Shown here one piece after another: positions 47,936 through 61,794 of a stretch of DNA of 64,000 nt (the stretch's first letter is position 1; the number at the start of each line of letters is the position of its first letter). The DNA is taken from the NCBI RefSeq assembly GCF_026914265.1, contig NC_069122.1:33965473-34029472 (forward strand). The letters run 5' to 3'. The translations under genes were made by a program, and so were the position numbers. The DNA is from Mya arenaria (taxonomy: Eukaryota > Mollusca > Bivalvia > Myida > Myidae). The notes under the pieces were generated by a model. The model saw nothing but the letters and a program-made list of their open reading frames with translations. It was not told where the DNA came from and did not search any database.

Positions 47936-49590
47936 CTGCAAGACTTGCATGGCCGTTTAAAGCATGCATGACCCTTTAAGGCATGCATGACCGTCCAAAG
48001 CAAGCATGACCCTTAAAAACATGTAGTTCAAAGCACACATTACTTTCCAAAGCGCGCATGGCAACTCAAAGCACACATGACTGTCTAAAGCGGGCATGGT
48101 AACTCAAAACACCCATGACTGTCCAAAGCATGCATGACCGATCAAAGCACAAACGACTATTCAAAGCGGGCATGTCCGCTCAAACACACATGACTGTCCA
48201 AAGCGGGAATGGCAACTCAAAGCACACATGACTGTCCAAAGCGGGCATGGCCGCTTAAATCACTCATGATTGTCCAAATTGTGCATGACCGCTCAAAGCA
48301 CACATGACTGTCCAAAGCGTGCGTGCCAATGACTGTCTAAAGCATGCATTGCCGCTCAAAGCACACATGACTGTCCAAAACATGAATGACCGTTCAAAGC
48401 ACACATGACTGTCCAACGCAGGCATGACCGCTCAAAGCACACATGACTGTTCAAAGCGGGCATGGCCGCTCAAAGCACACATGACTGTCCAAAGCGGGCA
48501 TAACCGATCAAAGCACAAACAAGTATTCAAAGCTTACATGACCGCCCTAAGCACACATAATTGTCCAAAGTGTGTATGACCGCTCAAAGCACACATGACT
48601 GTCCAAAGTGTGCGTGGCAATGACTGTCCAAAGCATGCATGTCCGCTCAAAGCACACATGACTGTCCAAAACATCAATGACCGTTCAATGCTAGCATGAA
48701 GGTCTTAAACATGCATGACTGTCCAAAACATGCACGACCCTCCAAAGATAGCATGAACGTCCAAAGCATGCATGACTGTTCAAAGCAAGACCCACCCTTC
48801 AATGCACACATGACCCTCCAAAACCTGCACGAACCTCAAAAATTAGCGTAAACGTCTAAAACTAGCATAAACGTCCAAAACTTGCTTGACTGTTTAAAGC
48901 ACGCATGGACGTCCAAAAGATGCATAACCCCAAAGCATGCATGACCGTTCAAAGGAAGCATGACCCTGCAAGACTTGCATGGCCGTTTAAAGCATGTATG
49001 ACCCTTGAAGGCATGCATGACTGTCCAAAGCAAGCCTGACCCTTAAAAACATGTTCTACCGTTCAATGCACGCATGACCCTCAAAGGCATGCATAACATC
49101 CCAAAGCAACCATAACCCTCCAAAGCATGCGCGACCGTACATATCAAGCATGAGCGTCCAAAACTTGCATGACTCTCCAAAGCAAGCACGGTCGTCCAAA
49201 GCACGCACCACCGTCCAAAGCAAGCATGAACGCCCAAAGCACGCTTAACCGTCCTAGGCATCAATGACAGTTTTGAGCAAAAATTGAACGTCCAAAAATT
49301 ATAGCTAGCATTACCAATAAAGCACGCATTACCATCCAAAGCATGATCATTTAAAGCATACATGACTGTCTGTGGCATGCAAAACCGTTTTAAGCAAACA
49401 TGTCACCACCGCCCCCCCCCCCCTAAAAAAGAAACAAAAACACGCATAACCGCCAAAGCACGCGTGGTCGTCTAGACCACGCGTGAACGTCAAATGTACA
49501 GATAATTGTCGGCAGCACGCATGATTGTCTAAAGCACGCTTGATCGTCAAAAGTACAGATAATTGTCGGCAACACGCATGACTGTTTAAA
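47936..49590. repeat. Minisatellite, ~19-bp subunit in ~38-bp pairs
   Basis: Alternating subunits such as CATGACTGTCCAAAGCGGG and CATGGCCGCTCAAAGCACA run for 1.65 kb. They are tightest between 48050 and 48720 and more diverged towards 49590. Minus-strand frames (Cys/His/Phe-rich, for example MLWTVMHALKGHACFK) follow the repeat and are not genes. Confidence 0.95.
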
Positions 49591-50121
49591 CTGCGGCCAC
49601 ATTAGTTTTTTTTATCTCACAGTCCGTGGAAGAATAACCGGTCTGAGAAATGTTTGTTCCAATACAAATAGTTATATACCTCTCAGTTTTCGGTAAGCCT
49701 TGGCCTTATCGTCATCTCAATTATTACTAATACCTAGTTAAATACTACTCCGCTTGTCATGACTATCAATATCTAAAACATTTCACAGAAAAATCAATTT
49801 CAAGTCAGGTCATGTACTTGAATCACACGATAGGGAGAAGTATGATTGTTTCAATTCTGAATTGATATAAATAGCTAGATGATTATTTCTGATGATCCAT
49901 TATGATTAAAAAACAAACGTTCGAGACCCATGGCTTGTACATAACATATAACATTTGTTATCTGGCTTTAATTACCTAGATTTCTACCGATATAAAACTA
50001 GGAAAAGATTAATACCAGTATTAATTTCAATTTATTGGCAATACATGTATGTTCTTGCATAATAAAAAGCCGTCCAATTTAATAAACTTACATGCGTTCA
50101 AACATTCATATTAAAAAGATA
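49591..50121. other. No gene recognised
   Basis: AT-rich spacer. Confidence 0.35.
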
Positions 50122-50465
50122 TTTATTAGGCGATTTTATATTCGCCGAGTTGTTTGTCCGAGGCCAGCATATTGGTCTGAGCCAAGCGAGGCCAATATTG
50201 CTGACTGCGGGGAAACATCGTAGCCAATATGAAATTGCCTGCTTACGAGTCTTTATTAATTACCCAGTACGTTTGCTATGACATTTTATTTGGTAACATT
50301 ATAATATCTACCTTACCTTATTATTGAAACTTGTTTGTCTCTTTAATTCATGGATTCTGCTTTTCTACTTTGGACTGGTTTTGGCATAAATCCATAATAG
50401 TGACATTGTACGGACTAATGAATATAGCCAAATGCACTGTTCATTGTATGGAAGCATATATATTC
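50122..50465. mobile_element. Repeat 'P', copy 4 (diverged)
   Basis: TTATTAGGCGATTTTATATT and the mirrored CCAATATGAAATTGCCT keep the palindrome with several changes. The tail with GTTCATTGTATGGAAGCAT is recognisable. Confidence 0.65.
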
Positions 50466-50479
50466 GTAATTATATCTTA

Positions 50480-53400
50480 AAACGTCTACCACAAGTTGAC
50501 ACGTCAACACCTCCGTCTCCAATTTCTTTTTCTTCTTCTTGCAGTATCGATGTAGGGCAACGTATGTGACATTGTCGCACCGTTGGGACTATATACACAA
50601 GTGAGGGAAGGTTCCAAGTGAATTTGTTTAAATGCAGGTTATAATCAAAGTGAAGCCGCAATTCCAGCCTTGAAGGCATCCAAGGCTGGGGACGTGACGA
50701 TGCTGTGGCTAGATACAGTGATTAGGTTGATCGTTCACTTGTAAAACATAACAGCTTAAGCCTCTTTCCTCCGCTGCTGTTGGCTCTTCAATCAAATTGT
50801 GTTAAGCATTGCGTGAGTAATTCCCAGAAAGGAATCATGTAGCTCTGTGTTGCGGCGCTTTGTTGATGTTGGTCTGTGTGTAAGAGTTTCAGACTTTGTC
50901 AGCATATTAAACTAGGCCTGATTAAGGAAGCCTAAGAAAGGCTGTGGTGTTAATTGCCTTTTTGGTTGTCATATTGATATAGGCATTCAAGGACAGGTTG
51001 TTTGTGGGGACAGCTCCAAGATATTTTGATTCTTAGACTTAATATGCTGTTTGCCATGGATGATGTATTCGGTAGTTATGTTCTTTCGCTTGTTAGAGAT
51101 ATGGAGAAGCCCACACTTGTAAAGGTTGAACTCCCATTAGCCACTTCATTTCCCAGTCCTATAGTTTGTCGTCCTGTAGGGCCTGGATATCTGCAACGTT
51201 CTTGGTGATCCTACACATCAAGGAGTCAACAGTCTATTCGTAGTGGACTGGACACACTGAGACAGGTCTTTGACATACACCAAGAACAGTAGAGGTACGA
51301 GGTCGAGTGGGAGGCATCTGATGTCACCGGTGCAGTTCTCGAGGTTTTACCTTCAAGGGAATGCCGCTGGCTTCGGTAGCTTAAAAAGCTGTTGGTTCAC
51401 TCCAATATCTTCCCTCGCACACCATAAATGTTCAGTCCAACAAGATGGTGTCTACCTGTTGAGAGCTGTCAAGGCTTGTTGCGAGGACCGCTGTTTCCTG
51501 AAGCCGTGTTAGTACTGCTTCATGATGTCTTTTCAGTCGAAGAACTGAATCAAGTAAGTGCTCGAAGAGCTTGCAGGCCACTGAGTCAAGAGGAGAACTG
51601 GTCTGTAGTTTGAAGGTTTGCTCTTATCCAACTTCCTCAAAATAGATGAGCCCTTTGCTCCTATACAGTCATCTGTGTCTTTGCATTTTTCCAATGAGGC
51701 TTGAAAATAAAACTAAGGGCTGGTGCCAGAGGATATGGCATCAGGGTAAGGGAGTTTACCAATTGTGGTAGCGGTGTATCACCATGTTTGGTAAATACTG
51801 ACGATCACTGCTTGTTCGGTATTTCAGTTTGTATGGTCGCATCAACGTGGCTTCTACGTTCACTCTCCTGCTGTCACACGTTTTACTTTTTACAAAGGTG
51901 TAAAGCTTCTTGGATTCATCTGACACCAATTGCTTCATACTGGTCATTGGCCTTCTTGTTTTCCTTCTTTGTAGTGAGTTGGATCTCTCTAGAATTGCCC
52001 CAATGTTTTCTTCTTTTTGATCGTCGGGCTATCTTGTAAGCATATTCTTCCTGCGCGTTGAACGGCGAATTACACTACGGTTGGCTTTAATAGCGAGTCG
52101 ATGTCATCTTGGACGGGACAAACTTGCTTATAGCAGCAATGCACTCCTTCTTGTATTCCACAATGTGTTGATAGGCATGGGAGTATAGTAAACTGCAGTG
52201 AACTGGGATGAAAATTATGTAAGTTTGGTACCCATGCTTTTCAAGTCAGCTGATTTCCAGAGGTTAGTAAGACGGGTTATAGACGCGAAGGGAAGTCGAC
52301 ATTTTTTTCGCATCCAATGTTTAGCAATGTTTCGATAAAATTGTTGTTTATTGGAATATGGTCGCTGTTGGTTGATACAGAATTTGAAGACCAGTCTATG
52401 TCGGGCAGATTAGCATCCCCACTGACATATACTGACATATAGTGTATGTTTAGTATTGCTGCTCGAGATTGATGTGTGGCATCTACGCAGTTTTTCAATG
52501 GTCCCCAAGTTGTAATCAGGTGGACGATATACCGCACATACTATAATTGGGGTTTTAAGCCTTGATAATGGTATGGTAGCGGCTACAATCTCAGCACTAG
52601 ACTCTATATTAATCTCAGAGGCATCCAAGATGGCTTTGGTTATAATCGCTACTCACCATGGGAGCTCGACTTCCGGTCCTTCTTTGCAGCGAACCGATAG
52701 TTGTCATGTAGGACTTCCCGCACATGTATTGAAGGTTAAAGCCAAAGTTCAGAACCGATAATGTCATCAGGGTCTGAGAATTGAAGTTAAGTTCAAAAAT
52801 CTTCTTTATTGGCCCGCATTTGTTGTAAGTTAATGGTGAGTAACCGAAAACAAAATATGGATTGGTGTTCGATGCTATTTTCTTGGGGATGATGCAATTT
52901 GCAGTGACCCAATGCTATGGGATTCCAGGATGGACTCTTCTGTAGAGACTGAGAAGCGGGAATCAGAGGTATTAAATATACGAGAAGTTGTATCTTCAAA
53001 TAAACTTGAGTGGAAGTTTCGGGGTCCACAGTTACAACAGTACCAACTCGTTTCGTTGTTCCCTAGCGTTTCATATTAAGGCTACTTATCTGTATGCAGT
53101 CTGTATGACATCTTTTGGCAGTCACTTCAAGTAACAACGTGGATGGTCATCGATCACTTGCAAGCTTTCCCACATATATAGCAGAGAAACACGGGGGTGC
53201 ACGGCCCTTGGTATGGGTGACAATCATGTTTGATTGGAATTGGTGGGAGGTATAGATGATGGTCCTTAACAATGTGCTTTCGGTTGCAAACAATGTTGGG
53301 ATCATAAGGGTGTACTCATGACATGAGCTTGGAGTGAGAATTCTTATCCCAGAAGCAGGAGTACAACATCCCCTCCTGTAGAGACAATATGCTATGAGGG
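50480..53400 (-). pseudogene. Degenerate CR1/Jockey-type LINE, copy A
   Basis: Pieces of a non-LTR retrotransposon protein lie in order on the minus strand, broken by stops and frameshifts. An apurinic-endonuclease segment (GDANLPDIDWSSNSVS, then LNIGCEKNVDFPSRL) is at 52540-52277. A pre-RT segment (SKKLYTFVKSKTCDS) is at about 51900. Near 51330-51180 is an RT core relic resembling PLLFLVYVKDL in place of GPLLFLLYINDLP. A thumb segment with KWLM...YIIHGKQHIKS character is at 51180-51000, and an AFKAGIA-like C-terminal end is near 50700. Copy B at 59640-61640 is the same element truncated. Confidence 0.8.
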
Positions 53401-53779
53401 CAACAAAAAGATACCTTTGGCTGAAGGGTCAGATCTTGTTACTGTACATCCAATCATGGACAGCATGCAGGGATTTATATTTGACAGTAGAAAAATCAGT
53501 CACAGGCTTCCAAACTATACAAAAAAATACAGTCATGTATTAAAGATAACTTACAATACAAGAGATCTCAATTGGTTGGAAAACTGCACAAATTACATTT
53601 TTCTTCAAGCGTTAGTTACGCTTTTAAGACTTAAAATATCAATTTTCAAACCTAAATATGAATAACTACTGTCTGATATTTTGTCAGCAGTCTTGTATTA
53701 TTTTTTTTCAAGACATTTTCGCAAACATTGGATCATTCCAATACATTTATTTTAAAAAGAATTGCCAAAACGGTCAATC

Positions 53780-54115
53780 TGTGCAGCTTCAATTAAACAA
53801 AACACTAATAACAAAACGTTCAAAGTGGTTAAAGTATTTAATAGGCTTGTACTTCCAAATTATTTTAAACGAGGAACACATTTTTTAAAAACAGTCTGTA
53901 AAACAAAAATAAAATGGCTGACGATTTTAAGAATTTCGGCATTCTCGTATTAGGGCGAATTTCGACAGCCAATGAAAAGTGTCCATTCCTCGAATCCCTG
54001 ATTTGGTTTTGTAGCCAATCAAATCGGCAGAAGCTCGTATTTGCCGACTTCGTCAATTTAAAAGTATAAGAACTATGATTGTTCCAGTATCGCGTCAAAT
54101 ACGATAAGTTAATTG
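53780..54115. mobile_element. Repeat 'QS', copy between LINE A and SDR A
   Basis: It has TTCAAAGTGGTT and AAGTATTTAATAGGC phrases, then GCGAATTTCGACAGCCAATG and TTTTGTAGCCAATCAAAT, ending near GCGTCAAATACGATAAG. The same repeat sits in the same place in the second duplicated block (61795-62195). Confidence 0.65.
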
Positions 54116-54143
54116 ATATATAGCGTTATATATTGATTGTTGT

Positions 54144-56198
54144 TTAAAGCCTGGACAAAATGAAGTCGCTGAACCATTCCGGCGCCATCCAAAGAGGGCG
54201 GAAGATGTAATTGGCGTCCCAGCCTACCGGATATCTGTAACAAAATATATCACATGTTTACGACGAATTGAAAGTGATTTAGCGTATGACATATACTTAA
54301 TATCACCAACTTATATGACCACTAGTAGTTATAATGAACAGTGAAAGCTTCCACTTAATGATTGAATAACAACATATCATCTGTATTTTTATAATGATTG
54401 AGGGTATAAGGCTTACTGGGCACTGAAAGCTTGGACTTAATGACTGAAATTATTACATACGCGTTTCTATTTAATATTATTTTGGGTACTTGCATTGATT
54501 ACTTAGCTGGGAATCAATAATTAAATTAACTATATATATTCACCTGTATTTGGGGCACTTTGCAGTGACGGCGTGTTCAACGACGTCAAGGTTGCTGCTG
54601 CCTACCTTGTCCACAAAGCCCGAGAAACGTTTGGCCACTGGGAAAAATGACGGCAAAATTAAGTTACATGGAATTAACTGTAGAGTTTGATATTAAGTAG
54701 GTATTATCATAGCTCAATCCTTTTATTCCTTTTACAATATATATACAACTTCAGCGGGCAACAATGATCACTGTAACACCACACTGTTACCCGCGCACTG
54801 TTACCCACATACGTCATTGTACGATGCGATACTGGTTTTACCTCCTACCGTTTCGTCTGTGCTGTTAGGACGCTTTTTATATCAGAAGATATTGGCGAAT
54901 TAACATTCCCCTCAAGGTAGGCAATATACATTATGAATATGTATCTTCTTTGACATTGGATCGTGTTGTTTCAACCTCCTAATATTTGAACTGCTTACAT
55001 TATTTGTTTTAATAATGAACAAAACACTTTATATTGTATAAATAAAGAACTTCATAATGGAAAATACTTAAAAAAGAACTTTTTTTACTTATTCGAAGAA
55101 AGCCTGAATATTATCATTTATAATAAAGACTACGTTAATACAGCCAACAGGTTTACACTGGCTATTTAAGAATAAACGGTCTGTGAATGTGCGCCTCTTT
55201 CAAAACAAAGTCTGTCAACATCAATATAAAGGTTTTACTTATCGTCGGCATAAAAACGTCCAAGGCGTACTTATGTCCGCAATGTCTGATGGCAAGTCTT
55301 TCTTCCAGACATCTGGCAGCGTTTTCAATTTCTGCTCAGTTCTTTTCTTCTGAGCCTCAACGCTTAAAAGGGGCGTCTTGTGGAAGCCGGGCTCCAACAT
55401 GTGGACTGTCACTCCCGTCTTGTATACGTCCCTCCTGAATATGTATATTTTATGCTGCTTCTTCTCGGCATCGATGCTTATCATCATTCGCAACACCTCG
55501 GCCATTTTAGATAAAGCATATAAATACTCTCGCCAATAGTATCTTTAATCCATTAACACATGTTTCCATCCTAATGATGGATGGCTTACCTGAAAAAGCA
55601 TACATCGATAATAATATGAGTATTGATAATATGATATGATACTATTCTTTTACATGTTCAAACGAGTAAATTATGGGATTAAGGATATTTAGAAGAAATT
55701 ATAACTTATGCAAATGATATTTTAAGAGTACAATGACGGAGCTGACTTCACGACTGGTTACCTCAAGTTATCAGAGAACGCCTCGACGCCATGTTTGGAC
55801 ACAGCATACGGCGCGTTCCCGAAAGCGAACCTCCCGGCGATGCTGGACGTATTCACCACCCTTCCCTTCTCCTTCATAATGAGCGGCATGAAGGCGTTGG
55901 TGACCAGTACCACCCCGTACAGATTGACGGCTAGAACGTTGTCGTAGTCGGCCCGTGTCGCCCAGAATGTTGGACCCGATGTGGTTCCCAAGACTCCCGC
56001 GTTGTTAACCACTGTCCATAGGCCTGAGGAAAGAAAATAAAGATGAATTAAAACACTATTCATCATCATTATCGTAATCATCAACTTTACCTTCACCGTC
56101 ACCACAAAAAAATACCATCACCACCACCATCCTCCTCCACCTCCTCCTCATCCTCCTAATCCTTATAATTAATATCATCATCATCATCATCATAATAT

Positions 56199-56264
<66 letters not shown>

Positions 56265-56781
56265 TAACCGTAAATCATGTATTTTAACCAAAACAGTTGT
56301 ATTTATTTAGCCATCGTAGATGTGTTCATTTGCTAGTAATAACCAAAGCCAATCCAGTTGGCATCCGGTCATTCACCTGTACACGCACACCAACTACAAC
56401 AGCTGAATTTCCCCGAAATAGTTACCCAATAACATTACCCTTTTTGTCAGGTAAGAGGTTCGTGATTTCTTCCACCGCCCTTTTTATACTGTCATCGTTC
56501 GTTACGTCCATTCGAATTGGAGTGACGTTCTTAGAGCAGGTAGATGATAATTCTTCCACTCCATTCTGTGTGAAACACGCTGCAAAGACTTAAAAACCTA
56601 GCACGTCCAAACGTTTTGCTAGTTTGTGTCCGAATCCTGAGTCGCACCCAGTTATTAGTACATATTTGTCTTTAAAACTCGCTAATTTCTGCTTAAATCG
56701 GTAGGATTTAATTAAAAGATACAGGCACAGCAATGCAAAGCCAAAGAATGAATAACTTGACAATAAGCAACACCAGCTCAT
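54144..56781 (-). pseudogene. Short-chain dehydrogenase/reductase (retinol or 17-beta-HSD type, SDR9C-like), copy A, in-frame stop
   Basis: Five exons join with consistent GT-AG borders and phases: 56781-56439, 56023-55762, 55434-55271, 54637-54544 and 54234-54144. They total 954 bases, exactly 318 codons with the stop, the usual size for SDR9C enzymes. Seen in order are an N-terminal membrane segment (FALLCLYLLI), the NAD(P) loop TGCDSGFG (44-51), NNAG (121-124), N148, S174, Y187 and K191 (YAVSK), and a C-terminal FRPLWMAPEWFSDFILSRL. Such enzymes oxidise retinol or steroid hydroxyls at ER membranes. A TAA at 56590-56592 replaces residue 64, and exon 4 lacks four residues (VGAY in copy B). 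Other exons are open. It is either a recent pseudogene, a polymorphic null allele or a sequence error at one base. Confidence 0.88.
56157..56263. repeat. (ATC)n microsatellite in SDR intron 1
   Basis: CATCAT runs interrupted near 56190. They lie between exons 1 and 2 of SDR copy A. Confidence 0.97.
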
Positions 56782-56789
56782 TGTTGTAA

Positions 56790-57110
56790 CAGTATATTTA
56801 TAGTAAATTCCTATATGATCCTACTTATTACTTGCTACATGTAAATGTTTATCACTCACTATCAGTGTATGTTTTTAAAACAAGGTCAAACGTTTGTACA
56901 GTATTGATATTTCATATACTTAACGGATACATGTGGGGTTTCAAGACAGTTTACAAAGGCTGATAAAGAAATTTATCTTAGCAGGGGTGGTGGAGGCCGC
57001 CTCCCACTCAGCCCCCACCCCTTCCAGAAATTTACAGAAAAAATATCAGTTCTTCGGTTTACAAGTACTTTATGTTATAATTACTATTAAGAGTAGAAGT
57101 AATGACACGT
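56790..57110. other. 5' flank of SDR copy A
   Basis: AT-rich, with a short GC-rich patch (57000-57020). The SDR promoter should lie here but no core element can be assigned with confidence. Confidence 0.3.
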
Positions 57111-57117
57111 AGTAGAA

Positions 57118-57665
<548 letters not shown>

Positions 57666-57849
57666 AAAGCTGCAGAAGAAGTAGTTGTATGGCGGTGGTG
57701 GTTTCTGTAGGGTGGTTGTGGTTGTGGTGTTGGTGAGGTGGCGGCGGCAGCTTTGTATATTGTGGTGGTTGTGGACCCGTTATTACAATTAGTTAAAAAT
57801 TGTTCATGTTTGTGTGTCAAATTTTAAAGAGTAGAAGAGAGTAGGGTCT

Positions 57850-58235
57850 GAATTTGAGCCGCCAAGTTAGAACGGCCCCTCTTACGTCAAATATCGCCTT
57901 TTGAAACAGATTTTATTAGAAACAGTTGTTAACTAAAAAATTTACTGCACCCATTTTTAATATCCGAAAAGAACGGAAAATTTATTTTTGACTTAAGCAT
58001 ATTTATTACAAGCTCATCGGCACATTACACAAACCAAAAATTCAAATATCTGACACACACACACATACATACACACACACACAATCAATAAATACATTCA
58101 TAATTTCTTAATAACGCGTTTTAAGTTATTTTCGTTAATGTTGTAAATGTTTCCAAACGCCCAAAAGGCCAGGGCGTGAACATGTCTTAAAATGTTTGTA
58201 AGATGATACACTTTCATAAAATGGTCATGGTCAAT
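57850..58235. other. No gene recognised; (CA)n run
   Basis: An (AC)n microsatellite lies at about 58052-58083. Otherwise AT-rich. Confidence 0.5.
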
Positions 58236-58238
58236 TCC

Positions 58239-58272
58239 CTGTGGGGTGGGGGGGGGGGGGTGGGGGTGGGGT
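58239..58272 (+). repeat. G-rich tract (possible G-quadruplex)
   Basis: GTGGGGTGGGG, a run of G and further GTGGGGGTGGGG give more than four runs of three or more Gs within about 34 bases. Confidence 0.85.
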
Positions 58273-59635
58273 AAAGGATCAAAACCCTTTTCCCCTCATA
58301 GTCTTGTTTTACAGTGATCTACTATCGTCTCAAAATGTAGAAATACCGTGTTTTCTACACCTTTCTTTTAAATGAAACTCGGTATCCAGTATTAGAACCA
58401 TTGCATTGGACATTTATTCATCCTTTTTGATATATTAAAACAATTGAATTAATTGTCTAATTTGGGAGTAAGAGTGCATCTTAAATGTGTACATTAAGCC
58501 TTCCTGCTACTGATCGTTTTATGCTCGTACATTTGCATCAAGAACAATAGGAAGAAGTTTGAAATAGATATAAATGATCAATTCCAAAAACGGTCTAAGG
58601 CTCTTTGCTCTGCTTTGGACATGAATCCCCATATTTAAACCGACCTCCAGTTACTTTTCAGGATTGGTAATTAACATCTGTAATAATCCATGAACAATTT
58701 GAACACATGAACACTCACCCGCTCTAGTAACTATTCTCCACCTCTCTGTTTACGTTATATTATGTACGGATTGCGATAAAATTGCGTCGTTGACAATGTT
58801 ACTTTATACATCTTTTTTCACAGTGATAAATCATATTGATTCGCTTGGAAGACAATGTATGAAGAACTATCCCAGATCATTGCAATGCAATTTAACATGG
58901 GCGTTAATCAATGGTTTGATTTGTCGTATCGAGTCCCCGGTCGACCTTTTTTTTCATTTAACAAACACAAACTTATAATGTCTAACTTTGTATTTACTCC
59001 GGGGAAACCATTCATGGATTCATTGATCATTTGTAGCTATATCGCCTCTTTTAACAATGTTTATTTATCACTTTGGTCTTAATTATTACTTTCATCATCA
59101 ATATTTTGCGCCAAGTCAATATTTCATGTCGATATTAAATTGGCAAATACAGACAGATCATTGTCATCAATGTCGTACAAATAGCACAATCGTTTCCCAA
59201 AATGAAAAAAAAGAATGAAACGCCAAAATCTGCAATAAAACTGAAGAGTGAGCGGTGAAATTTTACAATCGAATAAAGATAATTGTGATGAATAGACTGC
59301 TGGCCCTAATTTTTCAAAACTTCTTAAGGTCGGCAAGTTAAAGTAGCTTATTTCAATTTGCCAAAAACATATTTCAATATGATTTTGATAAATGAAAAAC
59401 GGTTTATTGTAAATATCATAAATATTATTATTATTTAAAGCCTAAAAAATCTTAAAAAGTAATATCACTTAAATTATAGAAAAACACAAAATGTGAGTTT
59501 AGCTTAATCCTGTTATAAGATACCTATAGATTTTTTTTCGAGAAATTTGGGCTACGGCCGGTAATGATAAAACAACTTAAGTCAAGTTCCTAAGTGAAGT
59601 ATCTCACTGATCATATGATATAATAACCGAACCCG
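58273..59635. other. No gene recognised
   Basis: Spacer between the two LINE-SDR blocks. The short frames at 58790-59082 and 59124-59336 are unsupported. Confidence 0.35.
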
Positions 59636-59639
59636 TGTT

Positions 59640-61640
59640 ATTACTGGCTGATGATGTCTTCGCAATCGAAAAACTGCATCAAGATTCTGTGGATGATATG
59701 CTCGAGGAGCTTGTAGGCCACGGAATTAAGGGAGGCTTGTCTGTAGTTTGATGGTTTGCTCTCATTTCCCTTCTTGAAAATATGTGATACGTTTGCTACT
59801 CTCCAGTCATCTGGAATTTCCCTTGTTCTAATGTGTCTTCTAAAATAAAAGTAAGGGCTGGCGCTGTTTCTTCCAAGATTCGAAAGCTCATAGAATCAGG
59901 TATTGTGGCTTTGTTGGGCTGAGACTTGAAGCAATGTCCATATATAATAACTTGAACATACGGGGCATCAGGGTAAGGGGATTCTCCGAGTTCTGGTAGC
60001 GGTGTATCACCCTCATGGATAAATACTGACGAAAAGTGCTTGTTCAGTATTTCTGCCTTCATGGTCGCATCAATGTGGTTCATACCATCACTCTTAAGTA
60101 GCTTACCCATGCTGTCACACGTTTTACTTTTCACAAAGGTGTAAAACATCTTGGAATTGTCGTCTGACACCAGATCTCTGACATACTTGACGTGGGCCTT
60201 CGTGCATTCATTTTTGGTGGTGAGTTGGATCTTTTCTTGTATTGGATCGTCGGGCTTTCTTGTAGGGACGTTTCTTCCTCCGCGTTGAACGGCGAATTAA
60301 GCGGTTACACTACGGTTGGCTGTAGTGAGCTGATGTCAACTTGGACAGGACAAACTTGCTTAAAGCAGCAGTTTACTCCTTCTAGAATATATTCAACAAT
60401 GTGTTGATAGGCTTGGAAGTAGAGTAATATGTAGGTGAATAAGATGGGTGTATAGGTTGTTTTCTTAATGGTATGATGATGGAATCGGTCAGACCAAAGG
60501 CATGGTCACTTATGCCGAGGATCGGGATGCATTTATCTTTAATAGAAGGTTTGTGGCGAATATATCTAGGATGTTGTCAAGACGAGATGGGATGTCGACA
60601 TTTTTTTTCTTATCCAATGTCTTGCAATGTTTCGATAAAGTTGTTGTTTATTGGAATATGGTATTTGTTGGTTGAAACAGAACTTGAAGACCAGTAAACA
60701 AAAGGTGTATGTTTAGTATGGCTGCTCGAGATGGATGTGAGGCGTCTACGCAGTTCTTCCATGGTGTCCAAGTAGTTTTCAGAAAGACAATAGACCGCAC
60801 ATACCTAGTTGGAGTTTTAAGGCTTGAGAATGTTATGGTTGCGGTTGCAATCTCAGCACTAGACTCTAAATCAATCTCAAAGGTATCCTAGATGGTTTGT
60901 GCTATAATCGCTACTCCACATTGGGGGCTCGACTTCCAGTCCTTCCTTGCAGCGAACCTGCAGTTGTCATGTAGGACTTCCTGCTCATGAATTGACGATT
61001 GCAGCCATAGTTCAGAAGCGATAATGTCATCAGGGTCTGAGTATTGGAGTAAAGTTCAGAAATCTTCTTTCTTGGCCCGCATACGTTGGAAGTTAATGGT
61101 GAGTTACCAAATATGTTTCTTCTGGATAGTTGTTTGGTGAGTTTTCCTTGTAGATGATGCGAGTTGGGGTGGCCCAAATTTTATGGGATTTCAGGATATG
61201 TAGAGACAGAGGAGCGGGAATCAGAGGTGTTCAATATAAGTGATGTTGTGTCTTCAAATTAACTTGAGTTGACGTTGGGGAGTCCACAGTTACAACAATA
61301 CCAACTCGTTTCGCTGTTCTATGGCGTTCCATATATACGGTTATTCATTTTCATGCAATCTGTATTGTACTTTTTTCGCAATTACTACAGGCAACGGAGT
61401 GAATTGTCTTCGATCACTTGCACGCTTTTTATCACAAATCTGCCAGGAAAACTTAGAGGTTGCATGGCCCTAGGTTTGGGTGACAATCATGGTCAGTTTG
61501 GATTAGAATTGGTATAGATGATGGTCCTAAACAATGCGCTCTTGGGATTATAAGGGTGTGGTCATAACATACCTTGGAGTGTAGATCCTGGTCACGGACA
61601 CAGGGTTATAATATCTAGCATGATAGTATGAGGGCAAAAA
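59640..61640 (-). pseudogene. Degenerate CR1/Jockey-type LINE, copy B (3' truncated)
   Basis: It is homologous to 51480-53400. On the minus strand SKMFYTFVKSKTCDS (about 60150) is followed by ILNKHFSSVFIHEGDTPLPE and then PDSMSFRILEE, the conserved segment leading into reverse transcriptase. Near 59750-59650 a YRQASLNSVAYKLLEHII segment appears, after which homology stops. The endonuclease GDxNLPDIDW segment kept in copy A is deleted near 60690. Stops and frameshifts occur throughout. Confidence 0.8.
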
Positions 61641-61794
61641 TGAGATATCTTGTGTTGTAGAGGGTCATATCCTGCGACTGTGCATCCTGTACATCATACA
61701 GGATTTACTTCAGATTGTAGAAAAATCAGTAATAAGCTTCCGAAATGTAAAAAATACACTTCCAGTTTGATGAGTGCTGGTTTCAAAAGATATA

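Noticed and set aside
47936..49590. CRISPR-like array of short repeats
   Set aside because: No constant repeat with unique spacers; subunits are contiguous, degenerate 19-mers, and the genome is eukaryotic.
55239..55505. Separate gene starting at ATG 55505
   Set aside because: The frame is exon 3 of SDR copy A read back into intron 2; the true border is the acceptor at 55435.
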